From positions 5,704,001 through 5,768,000 of the forward strand of contig OX637338.1 of the NCBI GenBank assembly GCA_951799405.1: DNA of 64,000 nt, in the 5' to 3' direction. Position 1 is the stretch's first letter. Every line of letters starts with the position of its first letter. A model generated the notes under the pieces. That model was not told the origin of the DNA, did not search any database, and worked only from the letters and a program-made list of their open reading frames with translations. Positions 1 through 10,748 of the stretch are shown piece after piece. The position numbers were made by a program, and so were the translations under genes. This DNA is from Agapetus fuscipes. Its lineage: Eukaryota > Arthropoda > Insecta > Trichoptera > Glossosomatidae.

Positions 1-767
1 GTAATCAATTTCTCATCCTAGAACTCTCGTATACACGGCGAACACTCAACCATTGAGCTTTCAATCCTTTAATAAGCGATTTTTTCTCTTAAAGGTTAAG
101 ATTTGAAAATATTTAAGCAGACAAATTTTGCAAGCTAAGAAACATCATTGCTCAGCTTCATCGCAATCCCCAAGCTTGCAGTTTGTTTTGATTTTTCTTT
201 AAATCGCCGCGCTAACAAATTGTTTCGAATAAATCTACAAAGGGCAAGATTTGTACGGAGCGGCATTCACGGCATTCTGATACCAAAAACAACAATCTTA
301 GTTCTGTCTTGGATTGAAAAATATCCCAGGCATTTCCCCGGGTCTTTTAAGGGAATGAAATTCCTTTAGCATTTAATTTAATTGTCACCTGCTTCTCCAG
401 GGCCCGACACGGCTCTCTGAGACATTCCGATGTGTTCAACAAATTCTTGAGTATCGGACAAAATATATCACAAGAATCGAACCACCGAACTATAAAATAT
501 TTCAAGATTAATCAATACTCCGCAGGCTTTGAATTTTAGTTTTATATCAGTTTTCATTCTGAAATAGTAAGCTTCGTAGAAATGATGTTGAATTTCAGGC
601 TTACAAAAGCTACTGTCAATGAAACACTTAAAATTAATCGAATTTGAAGGTAGATATTGTATAAAGAAATTAATGTGATAAAACGCTTTATCTTTCAATG
701 AAATTTTCAAAAAGTAATAATTAAATTAAAACACGAAACCATCGATCAAAATAAAACATAAAATGAA
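1..767. other. Unannotated AT-rich sequence
   Basis: I recognise no repeat or gene here. A 73-codon plus-strand frame (148-369) and an 80-codon minus-strand frame (468-710) are open, but neither shows a domain, a splice context or homology I can name. Most likely non-coding. Confidence 0.5.
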
Positions 768-830
768 GTAACTGTAACTCTGTCGCCATTCCGCTAGGGG
801 TGGCCAGAGCCTCTGCAGAGTTGCCTCCAC
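768..830 (-). mobile_element. LINE-R 3'-end fragment
   Basis: Read on the minus strand this ends CCACCCCTAGCGGAATGGCG followed by ACAGAGTTACAGTTAC. The same motif ends the LINE-R copies near 6080, 48150, 60200 and 61090. Only the extreme 3' end survives, as expected of a 5'-truncated LINE insertion. Confidence 0.7.
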
Positions 831-1835
831 CGATTGTAATAAAGTAATATAAATATTTAAAAATGTAAATGGTAAAACATTGTTTTAATTCACTTTATTT
901 TATTTGTTTATGCTCGAATATTTTCGCCTAATAAGGCATCTTCAAGAGCAGAATGGTTACAAATATATTTTTATAAAATAATTTTCAAATATTTATAAAA
1001 ATGGACTTTCACTGTGTTAACAGATCAACACTAAAAAATATCATAAAATAAAGCATTATCCGTTTGCCTGCTAAAATAACTATGCCTAAGATCTTGTTAT
1101 TATCAGTTTCCAGGCAATCGTCAACGAGTGCCTGGAAATCTTTTGTCTCTTTTTTGGCGTATGATGCTGTTATCTTATTTCTTTTATTCTTGTTGTTTAT
1201 TGTACATAAAGCTTCATGGCACATGCATTCTCATAGAAAAACTGACATACGCCATAAATGAAGGTTTTTTTTTTGTCGGTGCTTTAAATCCATTACTGGT
1301 CAGAAACTGTATTAAAGAAAAGAAACCTTCAAACGTTAAATTACAATGGCTTTTATGAAATAAGAGATTTTGATTACTCCAGTAATTATAACAATCAAAA
1401 AGCTCTTTTCGTTTAAAGCTCAAAAAAGTTTCAAGAACGGTAGATGGAAGATAAGTAGCCTTAAAAATTAACTTAATGAAATTACCAAACTCTGATGTAT
1501 TTACTTTCAATATTGACTTTGAATCCTTTTCCTTTCCGAAATTCCATTTTATTCGTGCGCCAATTTAAACACCCCAGATGTAAGTAAGTACATTACATTT
1601 TTATAGGTGTTCATCATCTTCGGAGATTGCTTTTTTACCGCCCAAAAGCGGAACCATTACACATTCAAGGCATAAAAATGGAATTACGAAATAATGCCAC
1701 ATTTAAATTTGATCACGTCTTCCGGAAGGAGCGAGATAGCCGCCAGTGTCGGTAGCGACTTTCTATAAAGATGTCGAAAAGCCTCTCTCTATAAGGCTGC
1801 GCGTATGACTCAAATACTGACATCCGGTCCATTTG
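831..1835. other. Unannotated AT-rich sequence
   Basis: No gene is supported. Short overlapping frames on both strands at 1009-1510 are low-complexity and share no family signature. A short stem motif (GCCTAATAAGGC inside GAAGATGCC...GGCGAAA on the minus strand) lies at 913-950 and may mark a decayed retroposon end. Confidence 0.4.
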
Positions 1836-2110
1836 ACCGGTCCGTAGTCCAGTGGTAACACTTCGGACTCGTAAATGGAAGATTGTGGGTTCGAATCCCG
1901 GCGAAGCACAGAAAATATATCATTTATATTTTCAAATTTACTCTTCGCTGGGTTGAAAAATTCATAAACCATTACCAAAGATCGGTCATTAAAAGGTCCA
2001 TCCAGCCTTACAGCAACTGGGTCTTGCTTTAAAATTGCGCTTTCTACAGCGTGGACCAAGCTCGCAGAGGGCTCTTGAAGTGTGATACACACAAAAACAA
2101 CGCTCACCAA
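1836..2110 (+). mobile_element. SINE-A, nearly full length
   Basis: A tRNA-derived head starts GGTCCGTAGTCCAGTGG (A-box-like) and has a B box at GGGTTCGAATCCC. The anticodon-loop equivalent CTCGTAA points to a threonine-tRNA (CGT) ancestor. The body contains CTCTTCGCTGGGTTGAAAAA and CAGCCTTACAGCAACTGGGT, shared with copies at 4583, 24387, 26592 and 46862. The stems no longer pair well, so it is a retroposon and not a functional tRNA. A minus-strand frame of 115 codons here is an artefact. Confidence 0.88.
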
Positions 2111-2185
2111 ATAAATCAGCCTAATTTAATTTTATTTTAATTTTATTTTTTAATCCCTTTCCGATCGTCTTTTTTATTCAGTATC

Positions 2186-2399
2186 CTATTTCACTTTGCC
2201 AATGTCACCCCTGTTACAGGGAAGGACGGCAAGAGTTGCAGGGTGTATGTCCATTTGAGATTGGTTTTTATGTTGTGCAGGCTCACATGAGGCATGTGCA
2301 AGCGCGAACTTGTACATGTCTGGTTGTGGGAATGCATGTAATGTGAAACTCCAATGTAACATATCTTTGCAACTTAGATTAGATTAAATTAGATTAGAT
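2186..2399 (+). mobile_element. R3 element (LINE 3' end with GATTA tail)
   Basis: It carries the R3 signature: CACTTTGCCAATGTCACCCC, then GGCAAGAGTTGCAGGGTGTA, then GCATGTAATGTGAA, ending in AACTTAGATTAGATT repeats. It is nearly identical to 38520-38727. The simple-repeat tail is typical of LINE 3' ends of the RTE/CR1 type. Confidence 0.85.
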
Positions 2400-3562
2400 C
2401 CTAAGTATAAAAAATACCGTTAAAATTTATTAAATATAATATATCGAAACTAAAACGCTCAACAGTGCAGTTTCAATACATTTTCTTTGTAGTATCAGTC
2501 TTCGTAGCTAGTCCAGCAGGGACGCGTCCTCAAGTCTACCCACTTTTTTTGTTTTAAATACAAATTGAGGTTGTCGAATTATAATTTTTATGTTACGTAA
2601 TAATAAACTGAGCGCTGTTGTTTTTTTTAATGGGAATAAATTATCTTAGGTCTGCCTTGTTCAGGCAGCCTTGTTGTTTTAATGGAAAATGTTATTCAAA
2701 TGTCCGGCAGTCTATTTTCAACATCATTTTCTTAAGTGCCTGATAACCTAAAAATTCGTTTTTAGGAGGAAAATATTATGATATTTCTTTTCTCACCAAC
2801 TCTTATTTTATACATTTTTTATAAATTTTTATTTAACCCACACATTGATTATCTACATTTCTATGCCGTACTTTTAAATATACGAGTACATTTTACTTCT
2901 ATTTAATCTTTAAAACCATTTGACTTTATTTCCTAAAACAAGAAGATTTATTCCATTTTCTTATACAACCAACATTCACCGTGTTATTCAAACACAGCAA
3001 ATCCATGCTTTATCCACCGCATTAAGAGAATTTTCCTTACGAAAAAACGATGATCTATGGATCAGCCAAATGGATCAAATGGATATGGATCAACCAAAAA
3101 TTCAATCCCAACTCATGTATTTCATAATATGCGGTAAGCAGCATCTTTGTTACATCCATAAAACAATTGTAACCACGTCGGTGAAATGAAATATGCATAC
3201 TGTTTGTTCTGAATGGAGAGAGAGAGAGCTCGATTAAAATAAATTTATAGCTCTCAATGTAGTCATGAGTCTACTGTGTTGTAAATTCAACATCGAGAGG
3301 AGCCCGAGGGTGACCGAGCTTAGCCGAAGTGAGACTCGTGTTGCTCCCTGACTTATAATTTCTTCACTTGCATACAACTGTGTACCATTATTATCATAAT
3401 ATCTCCAATGATGCAGTCTTGCATTCCATACAACTGAGCGAGTCGAAAGGCTTACTTTGCACTGGCGAACTGAATCTAATTGTCGTACGAGTGTTATTTA
3501 CTCTCTGGTGCTAGCATGCAATTTAATGAGAAGAAACTCAATCTATTTGCACAAATATATCG
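2400..3562. other. Unannotated sequence
   Basis: Mostly AT-rich. An 89-codon plus-strand frame (2920-3189) has no recognisable domain. A short (GA)n run sits at 3219-3229, followed by a more GC-rich segment (3290-3350) that matches nothing else I could see in the window. Confidence 0.4.
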
Positions 3563-3795
3563 ATACCTAAAAGGTAAAACGGAATGAGTGACATATTAAG
3601 CTGACATGAGTTCCTCAGATATATGCACCTTTTTCTGATTTTCTACGAGAGAAAACACAATAAAAGTGTGAAAAACCTGTAGTAGTTGGCATGAGCACTT
3701 GCTTATAATTAGTTCACTTACTATGAGAATTTACACCCAATAATTTTTTTATCAACGATTTCTAAAATCAGTGAATCAGCACTTATTCAGTTTTC
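3563..3795 (+). repeat. Dispersed repeat E, copy 1
   Basis: It aligns over about 210 bases with 52651-52855 in the same orientation. Shared blocks include TGCACCTTTTTCT, TTCTACGAGA, AGTGAAAAACCTGTAGT-like sequence and AATCAGTGAATCAGCACTTA. It has no coding frame or terminal inverted repeat that I can see, so its class is unknown. Confidence 0.7.
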
Positions 3796-4284
3796 TTATA
3801 TTCGATATCTTTAACATTATTTTGTTCTTTTTTATTTTTGACTGCCGTCTACGTTGTCTCTTAATCAGCAATCCTGTGCTGTGTAAAATAAGTCATTTAT
3901 TAACTAAATAATTCAAGGGTTACTACGTTTTCTCGTGATGAAAGCTTCAGACTATATTAAACGTGATGCATATATCAAAGTAGTTGTTTAATTTTTATTA
4001 ATTGCGATTAATCTATTTTTAAATCTGAATGAATTTCTGTTGCGTTTTATGGGATATATTGATTGGCTAGTGCCATTAAATGGCACTGTATAATATTCGC
4101 AAATTATTGTTATTATTAAATCTTAGCTGTTTTGTAGTCAGCTTTGTATGCAAAATGTGAAACTAAGAAAATTACAAATGCTATCATTATTTGAATCGGC
4201 AAATTCTGTATATGTTTCCGAACTAGTTTCAACTGAATATCATAAAATAATTATGGTTTAACCGATCTGCTTACATTTCTCCAG

Positions 4285-4401
4285 ATGCTACGTAACCCAG
4301 ATTCAAAAGAAGCTACATCCACCAGATTATCCCGCGGTGTTTTGGGTAAGGACTTGGATCTTAGCGAACACTCTCTAAGAACTAGGTGCTCAAAGCTATG
4401 A
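4285..4401 (+). CDS. Possible short coding exon, 38 codons
   Basis: An ATG frame of 38 codons starts MLRNPDSKEATS and ends HSLRTRCSKL before TGA. It follows directly on an acceptor-like CTTACATTTCTCCAG, and a donor-like GG/GTAAGG lies at 4344-4350, which would leave about 60 bases of exon ending in phase 1. Codon content is less AT-biased than the surroundings. I do not recognise the protein. It could be a first coding exon, a free small ORF or a chance frame; the splice-like signals are the only support. Confidence 0.2.
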   Translation: MLRNPDSKEATSTRLSRGVLGKDLDLSEHSLRTRCSKL

Positions 4402-4438
4402 AGCAGTCCTCAAAGGATACAATTTAGTACTCTTCCTT

Positions 4439-5076
4439 CAAGTATAAAATATCACGTAGGTACAAACTTAACCGTTGCGTTGCACCAAAAATATATTCGG
4501 AACCTCTAGTGAGTACAAAAAAATGTATATCATTTATAGTTTCATATATGCTCTTCGCTGGGTTGAATGATTAATATACCTTGACCGATTTGTAGTGTAG
4601 ATGGAACGTTTTGGACTCGTAAATGGAAGGTTGTGAGTTCGCTTCCCCTTTATATTTTCAAATATGCCCTTCGCTGGATTGAAAAATTCATAATGCCTTT
4701 AACAAAAACCGGTCATCAAAAGTGCATCCAACCTTACAGCAACTGGGTATTGCTTGATAATTGCCAATTTGTAGCGATGACCATGCTCGTAAAAAGTCCG
4801 GTCGGTAGGGTTCGATACCCACCGAGGGTGTCGGGAATGATTTCCCATTTCGGTGTTTATTTCAAATCCAAAATAAATACCGATAAGGCTTACTCAGCCT
4901 TCGCAATAAATGAGAACCAGCCCCCTGGGGAGCTGGGAAACATCTGCGAGGATACCGCAGGCAAAAAGTTACACTATATGTGTAGCTTAGTTGCGTTACT
5001 TAGTGAGTAGTTAAGTTTCCATACATTTTTTGGTGCAACGCTGTGAATGAGTTTAAAACGCAAGGTTTTGAACTTG
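4439..5076. mobile_element. MITE-D copy split by a SINE insertion
   Basis: The left half (4439-4515) begins CAAGTATAAAATATCACG and includes CGTTGCACCAAAAA. The right half (5001-5076) contains TTTCCATACATTTTTTGGTG and ends near AACTTG. Joined, the halves restore the palindromic MITE-D layout. The 485 bases between them are SINE sequence bounded by a 9-bp duplication. Confidence 0.8.
4516..5000 (+). mobile_element. Composite SINE: A tail, SINE-A, SINE-B
   Basis: Three pieces lie head to tail: a SINE-A tail (4516-4582), a headed SINE-A (4583-4790) and a SINE-B whose head lost its A-box region (4797-5000). The whole block is flanked by TAGTGAGTA at 4507-4515 and 5001-5009, so it appears to have entered the MITE as a unit. 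SINE-B here also lacks about 60 internal bases found in the 18249 copy. A 125-codon frame across the block (4633-5010) is an artefact. Confidence 0.8.
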
Positions 5077-5404
5077 GTGTACTGCCAAGTATAGGAACTG
5101 AGCAAGTTTCCCAACCGTCAGCTATAAAGTGTCTCATGGGCGATGGCGCCTTACAATTTGAGCTCGGTTTTGAAAATTAATGGAGTTATCGGGAGTTTGA
5201 GTTATTTGTGCAAGCCACCGCTCGCACGGCCATAGACTTCGATTGCTTTCGGATGGGAAACCATTTTGTAATGTGTATTTGAATTTCAGATTGATTGTGG
5301 TGGGCCGGCGCGCCAGTATAACCTCTTCCTATCGCGAGCGGGAATGGTATTCAGTCGAGGCTGCAAATGAAACATTCGCCTTTGACCCGAGTATGAAGCA
5401 TCGC
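5077..5404. other. Unique, moderately GC-rich sequence
   Basis: No repeat recognised. The 5100-5400 segment is more CpG-rich than its surroundings, including GGGCCGGCGCGCC near 5302. It carries an 83-codon plus frame (5243-5494) without a recognisable domain. It could be a conserved non-coding element. Confidence 0.3.
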
Positions 5405-5515
5405 GTAAACTCACTTAAATTGCGTAAATCGAAAAAATGCATGAAATCTAAAACACTCTCTAGGAGTGTCGTGGTATATTCCATGCATTTTTGATTTACG
5501 CAATTTTGTATGGTC
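5405..5515. mobile_element. MITE-D-like foldback
   Basis: Inverted arms ATTGCGTAAATC...ATGCATG (5419-5445) and CATGCATTTTTGATTTACGC (from 5482) surround the centre ACACTCTCTAGGAGTGT. The centre and the flanking CTAAAAC / CCATGCATTTTT blocks match the MITE-D core, so this is probably a divergent member. Confidence 0.65.
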
Positions 5516-5754
5516 GGGGTACTGGTAATAAAATAAACTTTGACACAATTGTAACCGCAATGTCAGCGAAAATCACATTCGACCGCAAATTTTCGAAGCC
5601 CACACGGAAACTACACATTGCAATATTATTGTGTTTTGTTTTTTTGTTTGACCAGTTTGAACATTTTCATTTGAATGTAGTAAAAAAATGGAGATTTTTT
5701 TCTTTTTAAGTAAAACCAAGAATTTTTCTTTAAAATTCTAGATTATTATTTATC

Positions 5755-6085
5755 CTTACTTTTATATTCATTAGAAGCAAGATGAATGTAATGAGATGTA
5801 TGATAAAAGACTTGGATATGTACTAAAATATAAATGAAATTTGAAAGCTAATGGAAGACCTAAAAAAACGTAACTTGATCAGATAGATAAAATTGTGAAT
5901 AACTAAGGTACCTAAATAGAGTAGATGTTATAGAAGGAAATATGTGAAAAGCTTTTGGATATGAATGAATAATTTAGAGAGTTACCTATGCAAGAATAAG
6001 AAGAAATGTAGACAGAACCCTGCAGAGGATTTTACCACCCTTAGCAGAATCGGGACAGAGTTACGGTTACAGTTTATGCAAGTCA
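5755..6085 (+). pseudogene. Degenerate LINE-R 3' end
   Basis: Heavily mutated. The order of blocks follows LINE-R: a GATCAGATAGATAAAATTGT segment equivalent to the WLDQI region, a TATGTGAAAAG segment equivalent to VCMKK, then a terminal CTTAGCAGAATCGGGACAGA and GTTACGGTTACAG tail. No continuous reading frame remains. Confidence 0.55.
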
Positions 6086-6435
6086 TCCGTGTAAAATTAA
6101 TAATCCACTTTCATGAATAATAAACATGATATTATGCATTCCATACAATGGTATGAAGAACTTTAATAATGGCTCAACATTCATCTTATGTGCAAGCTCG
6201 CGAGATTAAACTGCATCTACTCTAAACTGCAATATTTATAAAAAAAATATGACCTAGATATCGTATGAAATATAATATTCACTTAATCTTTTACGTTCTT
6301 TTATAAAGTTTTTTTCTTTAAACCAAATTCATTACCTTCCTCGAGCTGGGGGAAGTTTCCAGAAATAGACGTAGAGATCTAAAGTTCTACAAAATTCCTC
6401 TTATAATGAGGCTTTTCTGATTGTAATAAACGATA

Positions 6436-6582
6436 CGATTCTCTTGGTTCCAGACCGTTAAAATAAATATTCTCAAAGGAATAAAGAACTACTTCGCCGC
6501 GATAACACAAAAAGCGCCCTTGGAGTGACAATTTTCACGAAACGGCGCTATACCAAGTCATCATTATCATCATCATCATCAA
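6436..6582 (+). mobile_element. LINE-K 3' end with (ATC)n tail
   Basis: It shares ACTTCGCCGCGATAACACAA, AAGCGCCCTTG and TTCACGAAACGGC with 34915-35085, and both copies run into an (ATC)n tail. The 34.9-kb copy translates as a LINE reverse-transcriptase C-terminus (WNQLPLEV). A trinucleotide tail fits a target-primed retroposon. Confidence 0.65.
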
Positions 6583-6587
6583 TGTGC

Positions 6588-6874
6588 TCAACGCTACTAA
6601 GCTACACAATGGTGTAACTTCTTGCAGCGTTTTCCCCGAAGGAGTCGCATGTGGCGAGTGGAACTTTTTTATTTTTCAGGCAAGGGAGCCGGCCTCACGC
6701 CAAGAAATTCATTTGAAGTGGGGGTTTCCCAGCTCGCGAGGTGGCTAGTTCTTATTTCTTATAAAGGTTGTGAACATCGAAACGCAAAATCATTTTTAAA
6801 ACCCTCAGTGGGATTCGAACTCGGGCTTTCGGCATGGAATGCAAGCACGCTACCAAATGAACCATCGACCGGAC
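6588..6874 (-). mobile_element. SINE-B copy
   Basis: The minus strand carries the tRNA-like head (GGTTCATTTGGTAGCGTGC; B box GAGTTCGAATCCC) and the SINE-B body down to the terminal GTAGCGTT. The internal CCACTTCAACTGAAGTGG palindrome has decayed. Reading frames on either strand here are not genes. Confidence 0.85.
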
Positions 6875-7510
6875 TTGCTCAAAATTCAGAAAAAAAATTT
6901 TGTCTCGGCGAGCAAACCTCACAGGTTTATTGAGTATGGTCCTTAGAACCAAAATACTTGTTTTTTTAAATATTTGTTTCTTCCTCCCTACTTGAAATAT
7001 TCGAGATAATATGTTTTAAATAACCGAAAAAAAATGGTATTAACCTTCTCAAAAGTGAAATTAAAGGAGACAAAAATAGTAAGCTAGTATAAAAATATGA
7101 ATATCCTTTTAATATGAAATTAGCCTTTTATAATTTAAAGTGCAGCAAGATTTGAAAGGCTAAGCGGCCCTCAGTGCCCCGGACTTTCAACGTAAAAGCA
7201 CTTTCATTATTAAGCGCTCTTATAATGCTTCTTTCACGTGACGTAAATTATATTCACATAATGCAATTATTTATTTTCATTTTGTAGGACCTGCATACAG
7301 GCTACATACATCGTGCCTACGCACACACAATTTGCATACTACGAGCTACGAGAGGATAAAATTTTAATTGCGTTATTTTGCACTCGAAAACATTTGTAAT
7401 TAATTTGAAAACCATTTTATGGCATTGCCAAAAGTGAGCCAACTTTTTTGCAGCATGCGGGGTCAGCTTCATACCAACCTATCCATAATAATATTATTAG
7501 CATGATTAAT
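6875..7510. other. Unannotated AT-rich sequence
   Basis: I see no repeat, gene or RNA structure that I can support here. Confidence 0.4.
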
Positions 7511-7692
7511 TTAGTGAGCGTTGTTTTTGTTTAAATCCCACCGCAAGAAAGAGCCCTCTGCGAGCTTGGACGTCGGTATAGAAAGCGTCAATTCTCAAGT
7601 AAGATCCAGTTGCTGTTAGGCTGGATGGACTTTTGGTGACCGTTCTTTTTCAAATGCATATGAAATTTACAACCCAGGAAAGAGTAGGCAAG
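7511..7692 (-). mobile_element. SINE-A fragment (head missing)
   Basis: It includes GAGCCCTCTGCGAGCTTGG, CCAGTTGCTGTTAGGCTGGA and CAACCCAGGAAAGAG, the minus-strand body of SINE-A. The tRNA-like head is absent, so the copy is truncated at its 5' end. Confidence 0.8.
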
Positions 7693-8552
7693 GAGTCAGG
7701 AATGAAGTAGGTAAGTTCTCTATTTAGGTACTAGGTTGTAAATTTTACAACATTTAACGTTACTTTTGAAAAAGGCATGTACCATTAGTTCAAAATTGTA
7801 GTTTTATTTTGAGCAGAGTATTTCAAAATTTGTATGATAAGTTGTGGAGGTGCAACTTCTGTTTTTTTTTTTTTGAAATGCGAATGTAAAATTGAATCTA
7901 AAAACTTTTAGGTACCAGCAGTATTTACATAGACCATTATGTTATCAGTGGGATTCATCGTACGTACCTTATGATATCCTCTTTGAAAATGGCCAACTAA
8001 AGATGATGAGAAAACCCATAAAACGTTGAATCATGGAGCATTTTATTGTAAGTAGATTTCCTTTGTGCGAATATTTTCCAGTCGAAATTGCGCAGTTGTA
8101 CAAACAGGTAGTCGCCGTTAAAATAAGACCATTTCTATCCTCCACCCGTATAGCCGCGCGTTTGACCTGTAAAAGGGTCAAATCACCGATCAACATTAAT
8201 TTTTAACGCGGGTTCGGTTCCACAATGTAACCCTAGAGGCGGAGCGCTGTGTGTGTTTTTTTACAAGGCAGAAACGTCTTTACGGCTCCAGACAAATTTA
8301 CGAACGACACAAATATGTAAAGTAAACATAAACGAGAGTTTATTTTCAAATAAAAGTGTAGAAGTAAGGTGAGACTTTAGGAGGCGGTCACTACCAGGAT
8401 GAGATCCCAAAGGTGAGATACCGCAGGCTCTAGCGTTTATAATGCAGTAGGTTTTTTGGAGTATTTTCTAAAATGTACTGTAATATCCTGACGCTTGTTT
8501 CTTTTGAATCTTAGATGTTTGTTTTTGAGAGGGTTAGTAGTCATTTATTGTA
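7693..8552. other. Unannotated sequence
   Basis: AT-rich with a 75-codon minus frame (7969-8196) lacking any recognisable domain. A GC-richer patch occurs around 8200-8260. No repeat recognised. Confidence 0.4.
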
Positions 8553-8706
8553 AAGGCTGAGTAAATCTTGCCGGTTTATTTATTTATTTTGGGTTTGAAA
8601 TAAACACCGAAACGGGAAATCCTTTCTGATACCTTCGGTGGGATTCAAACCCAAGCTTTTGGCATGGAATGCAAGCACTCTACCAACTGAACTATCGACA
8701 GGACCG
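8553..8706 (-). mobile_element. SINE-B fragment (head and proximal body)
   Basis: It retains the tRNA-like head (minus strand: GTCGATAGTTCAGTTGGTAG) and the GAAATAAACACCGAAACGGG block. The distal half with the internal palindrome is missing. Confidence 0.85.
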
Positions 8707-8799
8707 GTGTAATGTAATCATAAACGTATAAGTTACTTTATTTTTTCACAAAGAAATTCAATTTTGATGAAATAAATTGGCAATGCTTTTGTATTGACT

Positions 8800-9125
8800 T
8801 TATCCACGGGGTAGGTATTTTATTACATCAGGGGGTTGTTTGACTTTAGAAAAATTAAATTCCTCGACAATAGCAATCATATATTTTATTAGTGATTTCA
8901 GTTTCCGGGCGTATTCTCTGCGCGCCGCGACAATGGTCGGAGCTTTTGATTTATATCCTTTTGCGCAACAATATGTATGTCCTGGGTGTAGCGGCACAAT
9001 GCGAGCGCAGTATTGTGTCTGCGAATTGAAGGAGGATTGAAATAAAAACCCCGCCATCCATCTCCGCCGGAAGCGCGATGTATGGCGACGAAACCGAAGG
9101 AGAGAAATCCACCATAATGGATCGT
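8800..9125. other. GC-richer unique segment with open minus frame
   Basis: A 110-codon minus frame (8800-9132) contains a basic stretch (RRHTSRFRRRW) and HPGHTYCCAKGYK. I recognise no family, and no splice context or polyadenylation signal supports a gene. It abuts repeat I, so it may belong to that repeat's longer form. Confidence 0.3.
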
Positions 9126-9775
9126 CCCGCACAGACCAGGATTAAGGGCGGTGCGAGTGGTGCGACCGAACCACGGCTGGAAGTCTCATCACCACGGTAA
9201 CTCTTACCTACCGAATATCGGTAATATTTGTATAAAGACCTGTCGAGCTAAGATGACCGCAAGTGAACAGCTGATTAGGCGATGAGACTTCTAGCCCAGG
9301 GCCCTCGCGTCCTAGGGGCCCCCGACATGCAATGCAAAAACCCGAGACGTATTAGAAAAATGTAATGCAAAGAATTGTTCGGCAAAAATTTGTTTGTGGA
9401 CCCAGGTTTTTAAGGTATTCACGACCAAGGGGTCCCTCATTTTTTTTTTATAGAAATTAGATAATGAAATTTTTCCTTTTTTTGGAGTCTATACTCAAAA
9501 GGGCCTTTGAGACCAAAGACACCCATGGCTTGAAATTTTATAGTAAAATATTTCAACATAATTTTTTAACAAAAAATACAATAATAAGTTGAAGGGTCAT
9601 AGGCCTCCCGAACAGGTTTCTTAAAAATAAATTTCAGCAATCAAATAAATAAAGCAGTCAGTAATAGTTTTGGTTTGCAATGAGTATATACTTTTTAGTG
9701 TACGCGGAGAGAAAAAAGGGGGGGGGGGCTGACTTTCCCCGCACCAGGGCCCCCAATGGTCTGAATCTAGGCCTG
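9126..9775 (+). repeat. Dispersed GC-rich repeat I, MITE-occupied copy
   Basis: Its two ends match the reverse complement of 53803-54225: CTAGG/CGCGTCCTAG-containing GC-rich sequence at one end and GACTTTCCCCGCACCAGGGC at the other, with a CAGTCAGTAATAG-like block between. The interior is AT-rich and diverged. A MITE-F lies inside near the left end. Class unknown. Confidence 0.65.
9174..9297. mobile_element. MITE-F, copy 1 (one arm degraded)
   Basis: Terminal inverted repeats CGGCTGGAAGTCTCATC and GATGAGACTTCTAGCCC bound 124 bases. The left arm continues with TTACCTACCGAATATCGGTA, identical to the copy at 59305. The right arm has lost its matching half, so this copy no longer folds fully. 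Confidence 0.75.
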
Positions 9776-10608
9776 GTCCCGTACCTCGGCGTGGTCGCTC
9801 TTTATTTGCCCCACAATGCTCTCATAGAAGGCGCAGGGAACAGGGCCAGGGAGCGAAGCGCGCACATAAAGCGAGACCGGCACAATAACAACCAGAATGG
9901 CTATTAGGAATCGATATCGTACACGGACTATGATTGATACTCTCCTTCATATTGTGCCAGAAAAAACCCTTACGGACAAATGGCAAACATTTATCAGGTG
10001 ACGATGATTTAGCAGGAACGTTTCCGGCTTTTAAATGCTGCTTATTACAGCGTGAGCAGTTTCTATACAAAGTTCATTTTCAATCAAAAACAGATGCTTC
10101 TTCGATTGAAATATAATACGTATCACTTGATCTTCTTTTTCAAATTAAAACCAACCTTATTTTTCCTGTTTTGATCATTACGCAATTTAAAATAAATTAC
10201 TCGCTCACTCGTGCTTACCAGCGCCGAGTATCAAAAATTGCGCAAATACTCAACCAATGCGTAAACAGAAGACATATCTACAGACTAAAACATTCACTAG
10301 AAGCGCTCTGTTATTTTACATACATTTCTCCGTTGATTACTTATGCAATCTTTCATACTGCCATTCAATTTGTTTTCAGGGTTCACGCGTGCAGTTTCGT
10401 AATAACATCATACCTCGCATGCAATTGCGTGCAAAGCCAATGTCAATTTTCTTTCATCCAACTGCAAACTGAGGGTCTAGCTTAAGTCAGCTTGCAACTA
10501 AGTCTTGCCTCTGCTAAGGCGAGGCAGCTGGTACTGATGTTCACATTCCTCAAGTTATGGTTTTCTCTGCGGTGGTAATTGACTCACGCCTTTCCTTATG
10601 ATTTATGC
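9776..10608. other. Unannotated sequence
   Basis: Several overlapping short frames on both strands (for example 10171-10485, plus) have no recognisable domains. Nothing else supported. Confidence 0.4.
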
Positions 10609-10748
10609 TCCCGTACCCCAAGTGTAAAGCTTTCTGTTTATAAGTATTTTACCCAAAATGCACTGAAACGTAAACAGCGCTTCAGTGAACGTTTTAGCTT
10701 GCGTGCATGTATTTTATGTTTTAACGTAACGTCTTATTCTTGGGTACT
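10609..10748. mobile_element. MITE-D copy
   Basis: The left end CCCCAAGTGTAAAGC and right end TATTCTTGGGTA are inverted; the core has AAACAGCGCTTCAGTGAACG and TTTTAGCTTGCGTGCATG. Length about 140 bp, as in other family members. Confidence 0.7.

Noticed and set aside
1836..1915. tRNA-Thr gene call
   Set aside because: Anticodon loop CTCGTAA is visible, but stems are mismatched and the same head is dispersed with the SINE-A body.
1763..2110. 115-codon minus frame resembling a protein (FNPAKSKFENINDIFS, LRRDSNPQSS)
   Set aside because: It is the antisense of SINE-A. The same FNPAKSKFENIN peptide recurs at 26771-26962 from another SINE-A copy.
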